Positions 38,422 through 47,008 are shown, numbered from the stretch's first letter. The stretch is DNA of 64,000 bases from JAFIEN01 sp051859505 (GCA_051859505.1 JBHYFN010000018.1:5254-69253), one strand, 5' to 3'. Program-made: numbers and translations. Notes: generated by a model from the letters alone, not told the origin.

Positions 38422-38480
38422 GCGTGGGCTTCGCCCCCCTACCGGTGCCCGCCGGGCGGTAGGGTGGGCGAAGCCCACGC
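38422..38480. repeat. Intergenic inverted repeat, family 2, copy A
   Basis: Arms of about 23 bases (GCGTGGGCTTCGCC...CTACCG at 38422-38444 and the matching CGGTAGGGTGGGCGAAGCC...CGC at 38457-38480) differ by one base and flank a 12-base loop. Each arm is itself nearly palindromic. The core GTAGGGTGGG recurs in the repeat after murI near 41682. Confidence 0.7.
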
Positions 38481-38515
38481 TGCGCGCATGTCGGCCGTCA
38501 CTGGCCCAAGCGGCC

Positions 38516-38660
38516 AAAAAAAAGCCGGGCGCGAGGCCCGGCTAAGTCCAACAGGGAGGTTGAAGATGATGCGCCAGAGGGCAGCATCGCCTTCAATCGA
38601 GGAAATAGTGGGCAGTTTCAGACCGTTCAAGCACAAATGCCTGACATTTGGCGCAATGCG
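38516..38660 (-). ncRNA. Candidate small regulatory RNA with intrinsic terminator
   Basis: On the minus strand, AGCCGGGC - CTCGC - GCCCGGCT is followed by eight T (38516-38543), the cleanest intrinsic terminator in the window. Just before it comes CAACCTCCCTGTTGGACTT, whose CCTCCC matches the anti-Shine-Dalgarno loops of several Rhodobacter small RNAs. The nearest upstream gene (LysR) ends 150 bases earlier, further than a normal terminator distance. The 5' end is a guess. Confidence 0.35.
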
Positions 38661-38693
38661 GATATGCCGTGGCTGCATGGCAACTGGAACGGC

Positions 38694-39602
38694 TCAGGTT
38701 TCGGCGCTGTCCCGCAGGCGGCGACGGTGGGCCATGACCTCTTCGGTCACGAAATCGCGGAAGATGGCGATCCGCTTGGATTGCCGAAGCTCTTCCGGAT
38801 AGGCAAGGAAAACAGGCACTTCGCCGCTTTCGATATCCGGAAGGACGCGGATCAGATCGGGCATGTCCTCGGTCAGGTAATCCGGCAGGACGCCCACGCC
38901 CAGGTTGTGGATCACGCCCTGTAACACGCCGAAGTAATTGTTGACCGTCAGAACACTGGGCAGTTCGAGGGTCATCAGCTGCTGCACCAGCGTCGCGCCC
39001 GCCGCCACCTGGGCCGAGGTCGGGCTCTGGCAGATCAGCCGGTGTTTCGCCAGATCCTCGAAGCGCTCGGGCAGGTCGTGGCGTTCCAGATAGGCGCGCG
39101 AGGCAAAGAGCCGCATCCGGATCGACATCAGCCGCTTGCGGATCAGGTCGGCCTGGCTGGGTTCCTTCATCCGGATGGCGACATCGGCCTCGCGCATCGG
39201 CAGGTCGAGGACGCGCTCTTCGAGCATCAGGTCGATCTTGAGGTCGGGGTATTTCTCGAACAGCTTGGGCAGGCGCGGCGCCAGCCAGAGCGTGCCGAAG
39301 CCGGTGGTCGTCGTCACCTTCAACTCGCCGAAGACCTCTTCCTCGCTGTCGCGGATCCTTGCGGCCGCCGCCTCGAGGCGCTTGTTCATCACGCGGGTCG
39401 CATCGAACAGCAATTCGCCCTGTTCGGTCAGGATCAGCCCGCGCGCATGGCGGTGAAACAGGGTGGCGCCCAAAGACTCCTCAAGGCTGCGGATCTGGCG
39501 GCTGACGGCGGACTGGCTCAGCCGCAGCGCATCGCCCGCATGGGTGAGGCTGCCGGCATCGGCCACCGCATGAAAGATCCTCAGCTTGTCCCAGTCCAAC
39601 AT
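38694..39602 (-). CDS. LysR-family transcriptional regulator
   Basis: The 302-residue protein opens MLDWDKLRIFHAVADAGSLT, with helix-turn-helix DALRLSQSAVSRQIRSLEE (about 25-43), then an effector domain with VTTTTGFGTLWLAPRLPKLF. The C-terminus HRRRLRDSAET matches a widely conserved alphaproteobacterial LysR of unknown regulon. No divergent target is obvious; the acyltransferase gene upstream is 370 bases away. Confidence 0.88.
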   Translation of the reverse strand: MLDWDKLRIFHAVADAGSLTHAGDALRLSQSAVSRQIRSLEESLGATLFHRHARGLILTEQGELLFDATRVMNKRLEAAAARIRDSEEEVFGELKVTTTTGFGTLWLAPRLPKLFEKYPDLKIDLMLEERVLDLPMREADVAIRMKEPSQADLIRKRLMSIRMRLFASRAYLERHDLPERFEDLAKHRLICQSPTSAQVAAGATLVQQLMTLELPSVLTVNNYFGVLQGVIHNLGVGVLPDYLTEDMPDLIRVLPDIESGEVPVFLAYPEELRQSKRIAIFRDFVTEEVMAHRRRLRDSAET

Positions 39603-39971
39603 TCCGACGCACCCTGCACAACCTGCCCCTGCCATATCCGGTCGGTCCCCCCAAAGGCAAACGGAACCGCCGTCCGATGCCCCCTTTCCGGTCGGATGCA
39701 CCATTTCGGGCAGCGCCGCGCCCGGTTGCTTCGGAACGGCCATTTGACGGGCATAGCCCGGGGCCCGCCCGGAACCGGCCCGGAGCCAACCCGCAGCCGC
39801 CGGCACGGGGCCGGCACGGGGCCGGGGAAGGCAATGTCTCTCACCGTCGCAGGGGGGCGCTATCGCGCCCCGAGCGCGCATCGTTATCCAACTGTCATCG
39901 AAGCGGGGTAACGGCGTTGCACGCCGCCCGGGCAGGGGGGCCAAAGGAAGCGGTTCACAACGGGGACACTC
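39603..39971. other. Intergenic region between LysR and acyltransferase genes
   Basis: I see no gene in 369 bases. There are two perfect 11-bp units CCGGCACGGGG (39800 and 39811) and a GGGCGC/GCGCCC-type hairpin near 39855. A CTGTCAT element at 39892 lies about 75 bases before the acyltransferase start; it could be half of a Pho box, but a second good half-site is not visible. Confidence 0.4.
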
Positions 39972-40895
39972 ATGCGCCATATCGCCCGCGAAATCTCATA
40001 TGCCAGCGGCGCCCGGTCGCGCGGCGGGCGCACGGTGGTGCGGGTGATGGAGAATGTGACGGGGCGTCTGTCGCTGTTGCGCCGGGCCGATGGCTATCAG
40101 GAAGAGGTCGAGGCAGGGCGCGACTTCTGGGAGGTGATGTGCGACCGCTACGGCCTTGGGTTGCGGGTGGTCGGGGGCCGTCTCGAGGATATTCCCGAAA
40201 GCGGCCCGCTCGTCGTGGTGGCGAACCATCCCTACGGGATTCTCGACGGGCTGATGATGGGGCGGATCCTGTCGCAGCGCCGCCGGGGCGATTTCCGCGT
40301 TCTGGCGCATCGGGTGTTCTGTCAGTCGCCCGATCTGAAGCGGGTGATCCTGCCGATCTCGTTTGACGAAACGCGTGAGGCCGCCGCCCTCAACCTCGAG
40401 ACGCGGGCCGAGGCCCTGCGCTATCTGGCCGCGGGCGGCGCGATCGGGGTGTTTCCGGGCGGCACCGTCTCGACCGCGGCGCGGCCTTTCGAGCGGCCCT
40501 TCGATCCGGGCTGGCGCGCCTTCACGGCCAGGATGGTGGCACGGTCCGGCGCGACCGTGGTGCCGATCTTCTTCTCCGGCCAGAACTCGCGCCTGTTCCA
40601 GCTGGCCAGCCACCTGCATTACACCCTGCGCCTTGGCATGTTCATCCGCGAGTTCCGCAGCCGGGTGGGAAGTGATGTCGAACTGGTGGTCGGACAGCCG
40701 ATCCCGCCCGAGGCGCTGGCCCCCTTGCGCGCCGACAGCAAGGCAATGATGGATTTCCTGCGCAAAGCCACTTATGACCTGTCTCCGAGCCCGATTGCCG
40801 GTGGCAGGATGGGCCATGAATTCGAGGCGAAATACCGGCGCGGCCGGGATCGCCGGGCCGGGGGTGAGGCGCATGGCAGTGGGGATTTTCGATAG
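39972..40895 (+). CDS. PlsC-type lysophospholipid acyltransferase
   Basis: The 307-residue glycerolipid acyltransferase has the acceptor-site motif NHPYGILDG (a variant of NHxxxxD) near residue 80, and VFPGGTVSTAARPF as the substrate-binding block. It probably acylates a lysolipid at the inner membrane; the longer N-terminus resembles the ornithine-lipid/hemolysin-like acyltransferase group more than classical PlsC. Its last 23 bases overlap murI in another frame. The exact substrate is inferred. Confidence 0.82.
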   Translation: MRHIAREISYASGARSRGGRTVVRVMENVTGRLSLLRRADGYQEEVEAGRDFWEVMCDRYGLGLRVVGGRLEDIPESGPLVVVANHPYGILDGLMMGRILSQRRRGDFRVLAHRVFCQSPDLKRVILPISFDETREAAALNLETRAEALRYLAAGGAIGVFPGGTVSTAARPFERPFDPGWRAFTARMVARSGATVVPIFFSGQNSRLFQLASHLHYTLRLGMFIREFRSRVGSDVELVVGQPIPPEALAPLRADSKAMMDFLRKATYDLSPSPIAGGRMGHEFEAKYRRGRDRRAGGEAHGSGDFR

Positions 40896-41685
40896 CGGTC
40901 TGGGCGGGCTTACGGTGCTTGATGCCGTGGCGCGGCGCCTGCCCGAGGTGCCGCTGGTCTATTACGGCGACAATGCGCATGCGCCCTATGGCGTGCGCAC
41001 CGCCGATGACATCTATGCCCTGACCACCGCCGGGGTGGAGCGGCTGTTCGCCGCCGGTTGCGATCTGGTCGTGCTGGCCTGCAACACGGCCTCGGCCGCG
41101 GCGCTCCGGCGGATGCAGGAAAGCTGGGTTCCGGCCGACAAGCGGGTGCTGGGCGTCTTCGTGCCGCTGATCGAGGCGCTGACCGAGCGGCAATGGGGCG
41201 ACAATTCCCCCCCGCGCGAAGTGGCGATCAAGCATGTGGCGCTGTTCGCCACGCCCGCGACGGTGGCGAGCCGGGCCTTTCAGCGCGAGCTGGCCTTCCG
41301 CGCCATCGGTGTGGATGTCGAGGGGCAGGCCTGCGGCGGTGTGGTCGATGCGATCGAGGAGGGCGACCTGATCCTGGCCGAGGCGCTGGTGCGCAGCCAT
41401 GTCGATGCGCTGCGCCGCAAGATGCCGCAGCCGGATGCCGCCGTGCTGGGCTGCACGCATTATCCGCTGATGGAAGAGGTGTTTCAGGAGGCGCTGGGGC
41501 CCGAGGTCAAGGTCTTCAGCCAGGCCGATCTGGTGGCCGAGAGCCTGGCCGACTATCTGTCGCGCCGGCCGCAGATGATCGGGCCGGGGACCGCGTCGCA
41601 ATTCCTGACCACCGGCAATCCGGCGCAGGTCTCGAACCGGGCGACGCAGTTCCTGCGCCGCAGGATAACGTTCGAGGCCGCGTAG
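40873..41685 (+). CDS. murI: Glutamate racemase
   Basis: The 270-residue cofactor-independent racemase makes D-glutamate for peptidoglycan. It shows VGIFDSGLGGLTV, YYGDNAHAPYG, the catalytic cysteine C70 in LACNTASA and the second in LGCTHYPLM. The TAG stop (41683-41685) is formed by the edge of a palindromic repeat, so the C-terminal end may have been altered by repeat insertion. Confidence 0.95.
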   Translation: MAVGIFDSGLGGLTVLDAVARRLPEVPLVYYGDNAHAPYGVRTADDIYALTTAGVERLFAAGCDLVVLACNTASAAALRRMQESWVPADKRVLGVFVPLIEALTERQWGDNSPPREVAIKHVALFATPATVASRAFQRELAFRAIGVDVEGQACGGVVDAIEEGDLILAEALVRSHVDALRRKMPQPDAAVLGCTHYPLMEEVFQEALGPEVKVFSQADLVAESLADYLSRRPQMIGPGTASQFLTTGNPAQVSNRATQFLRRRITFEAA

Positions 41686-41737
41686 GGTGGGGTTCACCCC
41701 ACCGCTGTCCGGCATGGTGGGGTGAACCCCACCCTAC
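41682..41737. repeat. Intergenic inverted repeat, family 2, copy B
   Basis: A perfect inverted repeat has 22-base arms (41682-41703 and 41716-41737; arm core GTAGGGTGGGGTTCACC) and a 12-base loop. Each arm contains its own GGGGT...ACCCC dyad. The left arm provides the murI stop codon. It could terminate transcription from murI; argC starts 13 bases after it, at 41750. Confidence 0.85.
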
Positions 41738-41749
41738 AGAGGATCCCCC

Positions 41750-42778
41750 ATGACCCATTCCGTCGCCATCCTGGGCGCTTCCGGCTATACCGGGGCCGAG
41801 CTTGTCCGCCTGATCGCCACCCATCCCTCCTTGCGCATCGCCGCGCTGACCGCCGATCGCAAGGCGGGCCAGGAGATGGCCGAGGTCTTTCCGCATCTCC
41901 GCCACCTTGACCTGCCGCGCCTGACCACGGTGGAGGAGGTCGATTTCACAGCGGTCGATCTGGTCTTCTGCGCGCTGCCCCACGGCCTGAGCCAGGCGCT
42001 TGTGCGCGACCTCCCGCGCGCCCTGCGCGTCGTGGACCTTGGCGCCGATTTCCGGCTGCGCGATCCGGCCGCCTATGAACACTGGTACGGACTGCCCCAT
42101 GCCGCCCCCGAACTGCAGCCCGAGGCCGTCTATGGCCTGACCGAATTCTACCGCGACCGGATTCGCACCGCCCGTCTTGTCGCCGGAACGGGCTGCAATG
42201 CCGCCACCGTGCAATTCGCGCTGCGCCCCCTGATCGAAGCCGGGCTGATCGACCTCGACGATATCGTCTGCGACCTCAAGAACGGCATCTCGGGCGCGGG
42301 GCGGGGGTTGAAGGAGAACATGCTTTTTGCCGAACGCTCCGAGGATGTGGCGGGCTATTCGCAAGGCGGCAAGCATCGCCACCTGGGCGAATTCGATCAG
42401 GAATTCTCGGCCATCGCGGGCCGCGAGGTGCGCATCCTCTTCACCCCGCATCTGGTGCCGGTGAACCGGGGGATCCTCGCCTCCTGCCATCTGAAGGGCG
42501 ATCCGAAGGCGATCCATGCCGCGCTGGTGGCGCGATATGCCGCAGAGCCTTTCGTCATCGTCCTGCCTTATGGTCAATTGCCCGCGATGGCCCATGTGCA
42601 GGGATCGAATTTCTGCCATATCGGGGTCACGGGGGACCGGGTCAAGGGCCGCGCGCTTGTCGTCTCGACGCTTGACAACCTGTGCAAGGGATCATCGGGG
42701 CAGGCGGTGCAGAACGCCAACCTGATGCTGGGGCTGGACGAGGCGGCGGGGCTGATGCTCGCCCCCGTCTTTCCGTAA
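41750..42778 (+). CDS. argC: N-acetyl-gamma-glutamyl-phosphate reductase
   Basis: The 342-residue NADPH-dependent reductase is the third enzyme of arginine synthesis. The nucleotide motif LGASGYTGAELVRL is at the N-terminus; the catalytic cysteine is C149 in GTGCNAATVQ; SGAGRGLKE and TPHLVPVNRGI follow. Length is standard for the type 1 family. It lies right after the palindromic repeat; AGAGGATC upstream is the likely ribosome site. Confidence 0.97.
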   Translation: MTHSVAILGASGYTGAELVRLIATHPSLRIAALTADRKAGQEMAEVFPHLRHLDLPRLTTVEEVDFTAVDLVFCALPHGLSQALVRDLPRALRVVDLGADFRLRDPAAYEHWYGLPHAAPELQPEAVYGLTEFYRDRIRTARLVAGTGCNAATVQFALRPLIEAGLIDLDDIVCDLKNGISGAGRGLKENMLFAERSEDVAGYSQGGKHRHLGEFDQEFSAIAGREVRILFTPHLVPVNRGILASCHLKGDPKAIHAALVARYAAEPFVIVLPYGQLPAMAHVQGSNFCHIGVTGDRVKGRALVVSTLDNLCKGSSGQAVQNANLMLGLDEAAGLMLAPVFP

Positions 42779-42795
42779 GAAGGGGCAAGACGCCG

Positions 42796-43266
42796 ATGAA
42801 ATCGCTGAAAAAGCAACGCCGCATCCAGATCATCGTGCTCACTTTCGTGGCGCTGGCGCTGTCGACCGCGCTGATCGGCTATGCGATGCGCGACGGGATC
42901 AACTTCTTCCGCTCGCCCAGCGAGATCATCGCCGAACCTCCGCCCGAGACCGAGGTCTTCCGCATCGGCGGCCTTGTCGTGCCCGGCAGCATCGTGCGCG
43001 GCGAGGGCGAGACGATCCGCTTCGAGGTCACCGATGGCGGCGCCATCGTGCCGGTCACCTATACCGGCATCCTGCCCGACCTGTTTTCCGAGAACGAAGG
43101 CATGGTGGGGCAGGGGCGTTACATCAACGGCACCTTCGAGGCCATTGAAATCCTTGCCAAACACGATGAAACCTACATGCCCAAGGAAGTGATCGACGCG
43201 CTCAAGGAACAGGGGGTCTATGTCGATCCCGAAACCGGTGCGCGCGGACATGCAGTAACCAATTAA
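42796..43266 (+). CDS. ccmE: Cytochrome c maturation heme chaperone CcmE
   Basis: The 156-residue membrane-anchored periplasmic heme chaperone has an N-terminal anchor (about 10-28) and a beta-barrel. It binds heme covalently through H123 in LAKHDETYMP, with Y127 nearby. It hands heme to CcmF/CcmH for attachment to apocytochrome c. In this window ccmE is separated from ccmF by the endolysin/holin pair. Confidence 0.97.
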   Translation: MKSLKKQRRIQIIVLTFVALALSTALIGYAMRDGINFFRSPSEIIAEPPPETEVFRIGGLVVPGSIVRGEGETIRFEVTDGGAIVPVTYTGILPDLFSENEGMVGQGRYINGTFEAIEILAKHDETYMPKEVIDALKEQGVYVDPETGARGHAVTN

Positions 43267-43308
43267 CCCCTTGGGCCGATCCTGACCCGCGAATGAACGG
43301 GGGTCAGG

Positions 43309-43920
43309 ATGAAGACAGTCAGACAGATCGCGACCGAGATCGTCGCCCGCGAGGGTGGCTATGTGAACGACCCCGCCGATCCCGGCGGGGCCACGAAATA
43401 CGGCGTCACCATTCACACGATGCGCCGGCTTGGGCTTGACCTGAACCGCGACGGGCGCGTGACCGAGGCGGATGTGCGCCTGCTGACGCGCGAACAGGCC
43501 ATCGACATCTTCGTCGAGCATTATTTCCACCGCCCCCGCATCGCGCTTTTGCCCGAGGCGCTGCAGCCTTCGGTCTTTGACATGCAGGTCAATGCCGGGG
43601 CCAATGCGGTGCGGATCCTGCAAAGGCTTCTGCGCGACATGGGCCTTAGCCTTGCGGTGGACGGGGTGATCGGGCCGCAGACGGCCGGGGCGGCGGCGCG
43701 GGCCTATGCTGCGGCGCCCCATCACCTTGCCGATGCCTATGGAATCGCCCGGCGCAACTATTACTACGCGCTGGCCGATGGCCGCCCGGCCAGCCGCAAA
43801 TACGCCCGCCGCCGCGATGGCGGCAAGGGCGGCTGGATCGTTCGGGCCGAGGAATTCATCTCGCCCCGCTATCACCTGTCTGACGCACAACATCGTGAAA
43901 GGACCGCAAGATGGGGCTGA
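43309..43920 (+). CDS. GTA-type endolysin (glycoside hydrolase family 108 muramidase)
   Basis: This 203-residue peptidoglycan hydrolase has the catalytic E15 in AREGGYVNDPADPGG, then the peptidoglycan-binding-like end AVDGVIGPQTAGA. The family includes phage muramidases and the R. capsulatus gene transfer agent endolysin, which releases GTA particles by lysing the producer. A TTAACC half-site lies at 43263-43268, 46 bases upstream. Its stop overlaps the holin start by 10 bases. A phage-remnant origin is also possible, but the GTA lysis pair is similarly detached from the capsid cluster in R. capsulatus. Confidence 0.85.
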   Translation: MKTVRQIATEIVAREGGYVNDPADPGGATKYGVTIHTMRRLGLDLNRDGRVTEADVRLLTREQAIDIFVEHYFHRPRIALLPEALQPSVFDMQVNAGANAVRILQRLLRDMGLSLAVDGVIGPQTAGAAARAYAAAPHHLADAYGIARRNYYYALADGRPASRKYARRRDGGKGGWIVRAEEFISPRYHLSDAQHRERTARWG

Positions 43921-44447
43921 AAAACCCGCTTTCCGCCATTCTGACCCCGATCCTCGCCCCCACAGCCACGGCCGAGATGCTGGCCCTGCGCGACCGGATC
44001 GAGGGGCAGGCCCGCCTGCCGCAGGCGACCCGGCCCCGCGCGGCCTATGACCGGCTGGTCGATGCGCTCAACCGTCTGCCCCGGCCGCTCATGGCGCTTG
44101 GCACGCTGGCCTTGATGACGACGGCGATGATCGCGCCGGACTGGTTCGAAGGCCGGATGGAGGCGCTGGCCACCGTGCCCGAGGCGCTCTGGTGGCTGCT
44201 GGGCGCGGTCATCAGCCTCTATTTCGGATCCAGGCTGCAATCCCAGTCGCAGGAGTTCCAGCGCGAGATCGTCGAGGTCGCCCTTGCGCCCGAGGAACCG
44301 GCCGCCCCGGCCGAGAGCGCCGAGACGCCCGCCAGCGGCACGACCGGCACCGATGCCGCCCTGACGCTTGCGGCGGTGGACACCGAAGAGAACATGGCGC
44401 TGCGCGACTGGATGCTGTCGGGCGGGTCGATCGAACCGGCGGCCTGA
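43911..44447 (+). CDS. GTA-type holin (three-membrane-segment family)
   Basis: The 178-residue protein has hydrophobic segments at about 64-82 (LMALGTLALMTTAMIAP) and 93-110 (ALWWLLGAVISLYFGSRL) plus a shorter N-terminal one. This matches the GTA_holin_3TM family that forms the membrane hole for the endolysin. The acidic, Ala-rich C-terminus ends WMLSGGSIEPAA. It is translationally coupled to the endolysin by a 10-base overlap and followed by a terminator-like hairpin. Confidence 0.85.
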   Translation: MGLKNPLSAILTPILAPTATAEMLALRDRIEGQARLPQATRPRAAYDRLVDALNRLPRPLMALGTLALMTTAMIAPDWFEGRMEALATVPEALWWLLGAVISLYFGSRLQSQSQEFQREIVEVALAPEEPAAPAESAETPASGTTGTDAALTLAAVDTEENMALRDWMLSGGSIEPAA

Positions 44448-44519
44448 CCGGGCAGGGGTGAGGCTGCCCGCCAGAGCAGGAGGCCGAAGCGCCCCAAATA
44501 GAGCAGACGTGACAACCTG

Positions 44520-44550
44520 CCCCGGCCGCCCTTGCTTGGCGCGGTCGGGG
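44520..44550 (+). terminator. Hairpin with T-rich tail after the holin, just ahead of ccmF
   Basis: CCCCGGCCGC (44520-44529) pairs with GCGGTCGGGG (44541-44550), nine of ten pairs, followed by CTTTGTTCT. It ends the endolysin/holin transcript but stands only 20 bases before the ccmF ATG, so it may insulate ccmF or act in its leader. Confidence 0.55.
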
Positions 44551-44570
44551 CTTTGTTCTATCTTGCGCGC

Positions 44571-46565
44571 ATGATTACGGAACTTGGTCACTTCGCGCTG
44601 ATTCTGGCCTTTGGAATCGCGATCCTGCAAACCATCGTGCCGCTGGTCGGCGCGCAGAAGGGCTGGCGCGGCTGGATGGCCTTTGCCGAACCCGCCGCCA
44701 CAAGCCAGTTCATCCTTGTGGGCTTTTCCTTCGCGGCGCTGACCTGGGCCTTCGTGACCTCGGATTTCTCGCTGCAGCTGGTATATCTCAATTCCAACAG
44801 CCTCAAGCCGATGATCTACAAGATCAGCGGCGTCTGGGGGAACCATGAAGGCTCGATGCTGCTGTGGCTGCTGATCCTGGCGCTGTTCGGGGCCTCGGCC
44901 TCGTGGTTCGGGGGCAACCTGCCGGCGACGCTTCGGGCCCGGGTGCTGGCGGTGCAGGCCTCGGTCTCGGTCGCCTTCTACGCCTTCATCCTGTTCACCT
45001 CGAACCCCTTTGCCCGGATGGAGTTCCTGCCGATCGACGGGCGCGACCTCAACCCGCTTCTGCAGGATCCCGGCCTCGCCTTTCATCCGCCCTTCCTCTA
45101 CCTTGGCTATGTGGGCCTTTCGATGGCGTTTTCCTTCGCCGTGGCCGCGCTGATCGAGGGCAAGGTCGATGCGGCCTGGGGCCGTTGGGTCCGGCCCTGG
45201 ACGCTGGCGGCCTGGGTGTTCCTGACCATCGGCATCGCGCTGGGATCGTGGTGGGCCTATTACGAGCTGGGCTGGGGCGGCTTCTGGTTCTGGGATCCGG
45301 TCGAGAATGCCTCCTTCATGCCCTGGCTTCTTGCGGCGGCGCTGCTGCATTCCGCCATCGTCGTCGAAAAGCGCGAGAGCCTGAAAAGCTGGACGATCCT
45401 CCTGGCGATCATGGCCTTCGGCTTTTCGCTGCTGGGCACGTTCATCGTGCGCTCGGGCGTCTTGACCAGCGTGCATGCCTTCGCCAACGACCCCGAGCGC
45501 GGGGTCTATATCCTTGCGATCCTTGCCTTCTTCCTGGGCGGCGCGCTCACGCTTTACGCCTGGCGCGCGCCCCTTCTCGAGGCGAAGGGCGTCTTTTCCC
45601 CCATCAGCCGGGAATCGGCGCTGGTGCTGAACAACATCCTGCTGGCGGTCAGCTGTTTCGTGGTCTTTGTCGGCACGATCTGGCCTCTGGTGGCCGAGAT
45701 GCTGTTGGGCCGCGTGCTTTCGGTCGGCCCGCCCTTCTTTGACGCCGCCTTCACGCCCTTCATGATGGCGATTGCCGTGGTGATGCCGGTGGGCGGCATG
45801 CTGGCCTGGAAGCGCGGATCGCTGCGCAAGGCGCTTTGGCCGCTGCGGGGGGTGATGGCGCTGTCCTTCGCGCTGGCCGCCCTCGCCTGGGCGATCCAGA
45901 CCGGCAACAGCGCGCTTGGCCCGGTGGGTGTGCTTCTGGGCACATGGGTCGTGGCGGGGTCGCTGGTCGATCTCTGGGTCCGCACGGGGCGCGAGGATGT
46001 GGCAACGCGCCTGCGCCGGATGACCCGCCTGCCGCGCGCCGACTGGGGCAAGGCCACGGCACATATGGGCATGGGGGTCACGATCCTCGGCATCTCGATG
46101 CTGCTGGCCTGGGAGGTGGAGGATATCCGCGTGGCCCAGATCGGCGAACGGTTCCCGGTCGGCAAATACGAGGTCGAGCTGCGCTCGGTCGATCAGGTCG
46201 AGGGGCCGAACTACCGCAGCACGATGGCGACGATGGGGGTCTTTCGCAACGGGCGCGAGATCGCCGTCCTGACGCCGGAAAAGCGGTTCTATCAGGTCGC
46301 CGGCATGCCCACGACCGAGGCCGCGATCGACCTTGGCTTTACCCGCGACGTCTATCTGGTGATCGGCGATCCGCAGGCGAATGGCGGCTGGGCGGTGCGC
46401 AGCCATATCAAGCCCTTTGCGAACTGGATCTGGGGGGGCGCGATCCTGATGTCGATCGGCGGCTTCATCTCGCTGTCCGACCGCCGTTTGCGGGTCGCGG
46501 CCGGCGCCTCGCGCGATGGCCGGCCCGAGGCTGGGTCCAAGGCGCGGCAGGTGCCTGCGGAATGA
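44571..46565 (+). CDS. ccmF: Cytochrome c heme lyase subunit CcmF
   Basis: The 664-residue polytopic membrane protein attaches heme to apocytochrome c. It has the heme-handling WWD-type motif GGFWFWDPVENASFMPW near residue 235 and about 14 membrane spans, with VWGNHEGSMLLWLLIL near residue 85. No good ribosome site precedes the ATG. ccmH follows with a 4-base overlap. Confidence 0.96.
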   Translation: MITELGHFALILAFGIAILQTIVPLVGAQKGWRGWMAFAEPAATSQFILVGFSFAALTWAFVTSDFSLQLVYLNSNSLKPMIYKISGVWGNHEGSMLLWLLILALFGASASWFGGNLPATLRARVLAVQASVSVAFYAFILFTSNPFARMEFLPIDGRDLNPLLQDPGLAFHPPFLYLGYVGLSMAFSFAVAALIEGKVDAAWGRWVRPWTLAAWVFLTIGIALGSWWAYYELGWGGFWFWDPVENASFMPWLLAAALLHSAIVVEKRESLKSWTILLAIMAFGFSLLGTFIVRSGVLTSVHAFANDPERGVYILAILAFFLGGALTLYAWRAPLLEAKGVFSPISRESALVLNNILLAVSCFVVFVGTIWPLVAEMLLGRVLSVGPPFFDAAFTPFMMAIAVVMPVGGMLAWKRGSLRKALWPLRGVMALSFALAALAWAIQTGNSALGPVGVLLGTWVVAGSLVDLWVRTGREDVATRLRRMTRLPRADWGKATAHMGMGVTILGISMLLAWEVEDIRVAQIGERFPVGKYEVELRSVDQVEGPNYRSTMATMGVFRNGREIAVLTPEKRFYQVAGMPTTEAAIDLGFTRDVYLVIGDPQANGGWAVRSHIKPFANWIWGGAILMSIGGFISLSDRRLRVAAGASRDGRPEAGSKARQVPAE

Positions 46566-47008
46566 GGTGGTTGGCCCTTGCCCTGATGCTTCTCGCCGCG
46601 CCCGTGGCCGCGGTCCAGCCGGACGAGATCCTGGACGACCCCGTCCTCGAGGCCCGCGCGCGCGAGATCAGCGCCGGCCTGCGCTGCCCGGTCTGCCGCA
46701 ACGAAAGCATCGACGATTCCAACGCCGCCCTGTCGCGCGATATCCGGCTGATGGTGCGCGAAAGGCTGGTCGCGGGCGACACAGACCGGCAGGTGATCGA
46801 CGCCGTGGTCGCGCGCTATGGCGAGTTTGTCCTGCTGCGCCCGGATGCGAGCGGGGCGAACCTGCTGTTGTGGCTGGCCGCCCCCGCGATGCTGGTCGTC
46901 GGGCTGAGCGTCGGCTGGACCACGATCCGCCGCCGCGCCGCCGCGGCCCAGCCGAAGAGCCTGGACGACAGCGAAAAGGCGCGGCTGGACGAAATCCTGA
47001 AATCCTGA
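46562..47008 (+). CDS. ccmH: Cytochrome c-type biogenesis protein CcmH (Ccl2)
   Basis: The 148-residue periplasmic thiol oxidoreductase has a signal or anchor helix (1-17), the redox motif LRCPVCRNESI with C42 and C45, and a C-terminal membrane helix (about 100-120). It reduces or holds apocytochrome c cysteines before heme ligation with CcmF. Its ATG overlaps the ccmF stop (ATGA). Confidence 0.96.
   Translation: MRWLALALMLLAAPVAAVQPDEILDDPVLEARAREISAGLRCPVCRNESIDDSNAALSRDIRLMVRERLVAGDTDRQVIDAVVARYGEFVLLRPDASGANLLLWLAAPAMLVVGLSVGWTTIRRRAAAAQPKSLDDSEKARLDEILKS

Larger units (their letters stand above)
38321..38693. other. Intergenic region between purL and LysR gene
   Basis: No convincing protein gene is seen in 373 bases. 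It holds a large inverted repeat (38422-38480), a strong minus-strand terminator (38516-38543) and an AT-richer stretch (38550-38690) that may encode a small RNA. A plus-strand frame from 38566 has a good ribosome site but no protein-like composition. Confidence 0.5.

Noticed and set aside
38566..38802. Plus-strand small gene with good ribosome site (MMRQRAASPS...)
   Set aside because: It runs into the antisense of the LysR gene and becomes Arg-rich noise; the minus-strand small RNA explanation fits better.
43309..44447. Prophage remnant
   Set aside because: Only endolysin and holin are present, with no integrase, capsid or attachment site; the GTA lysis cassette explains the pair more simply.
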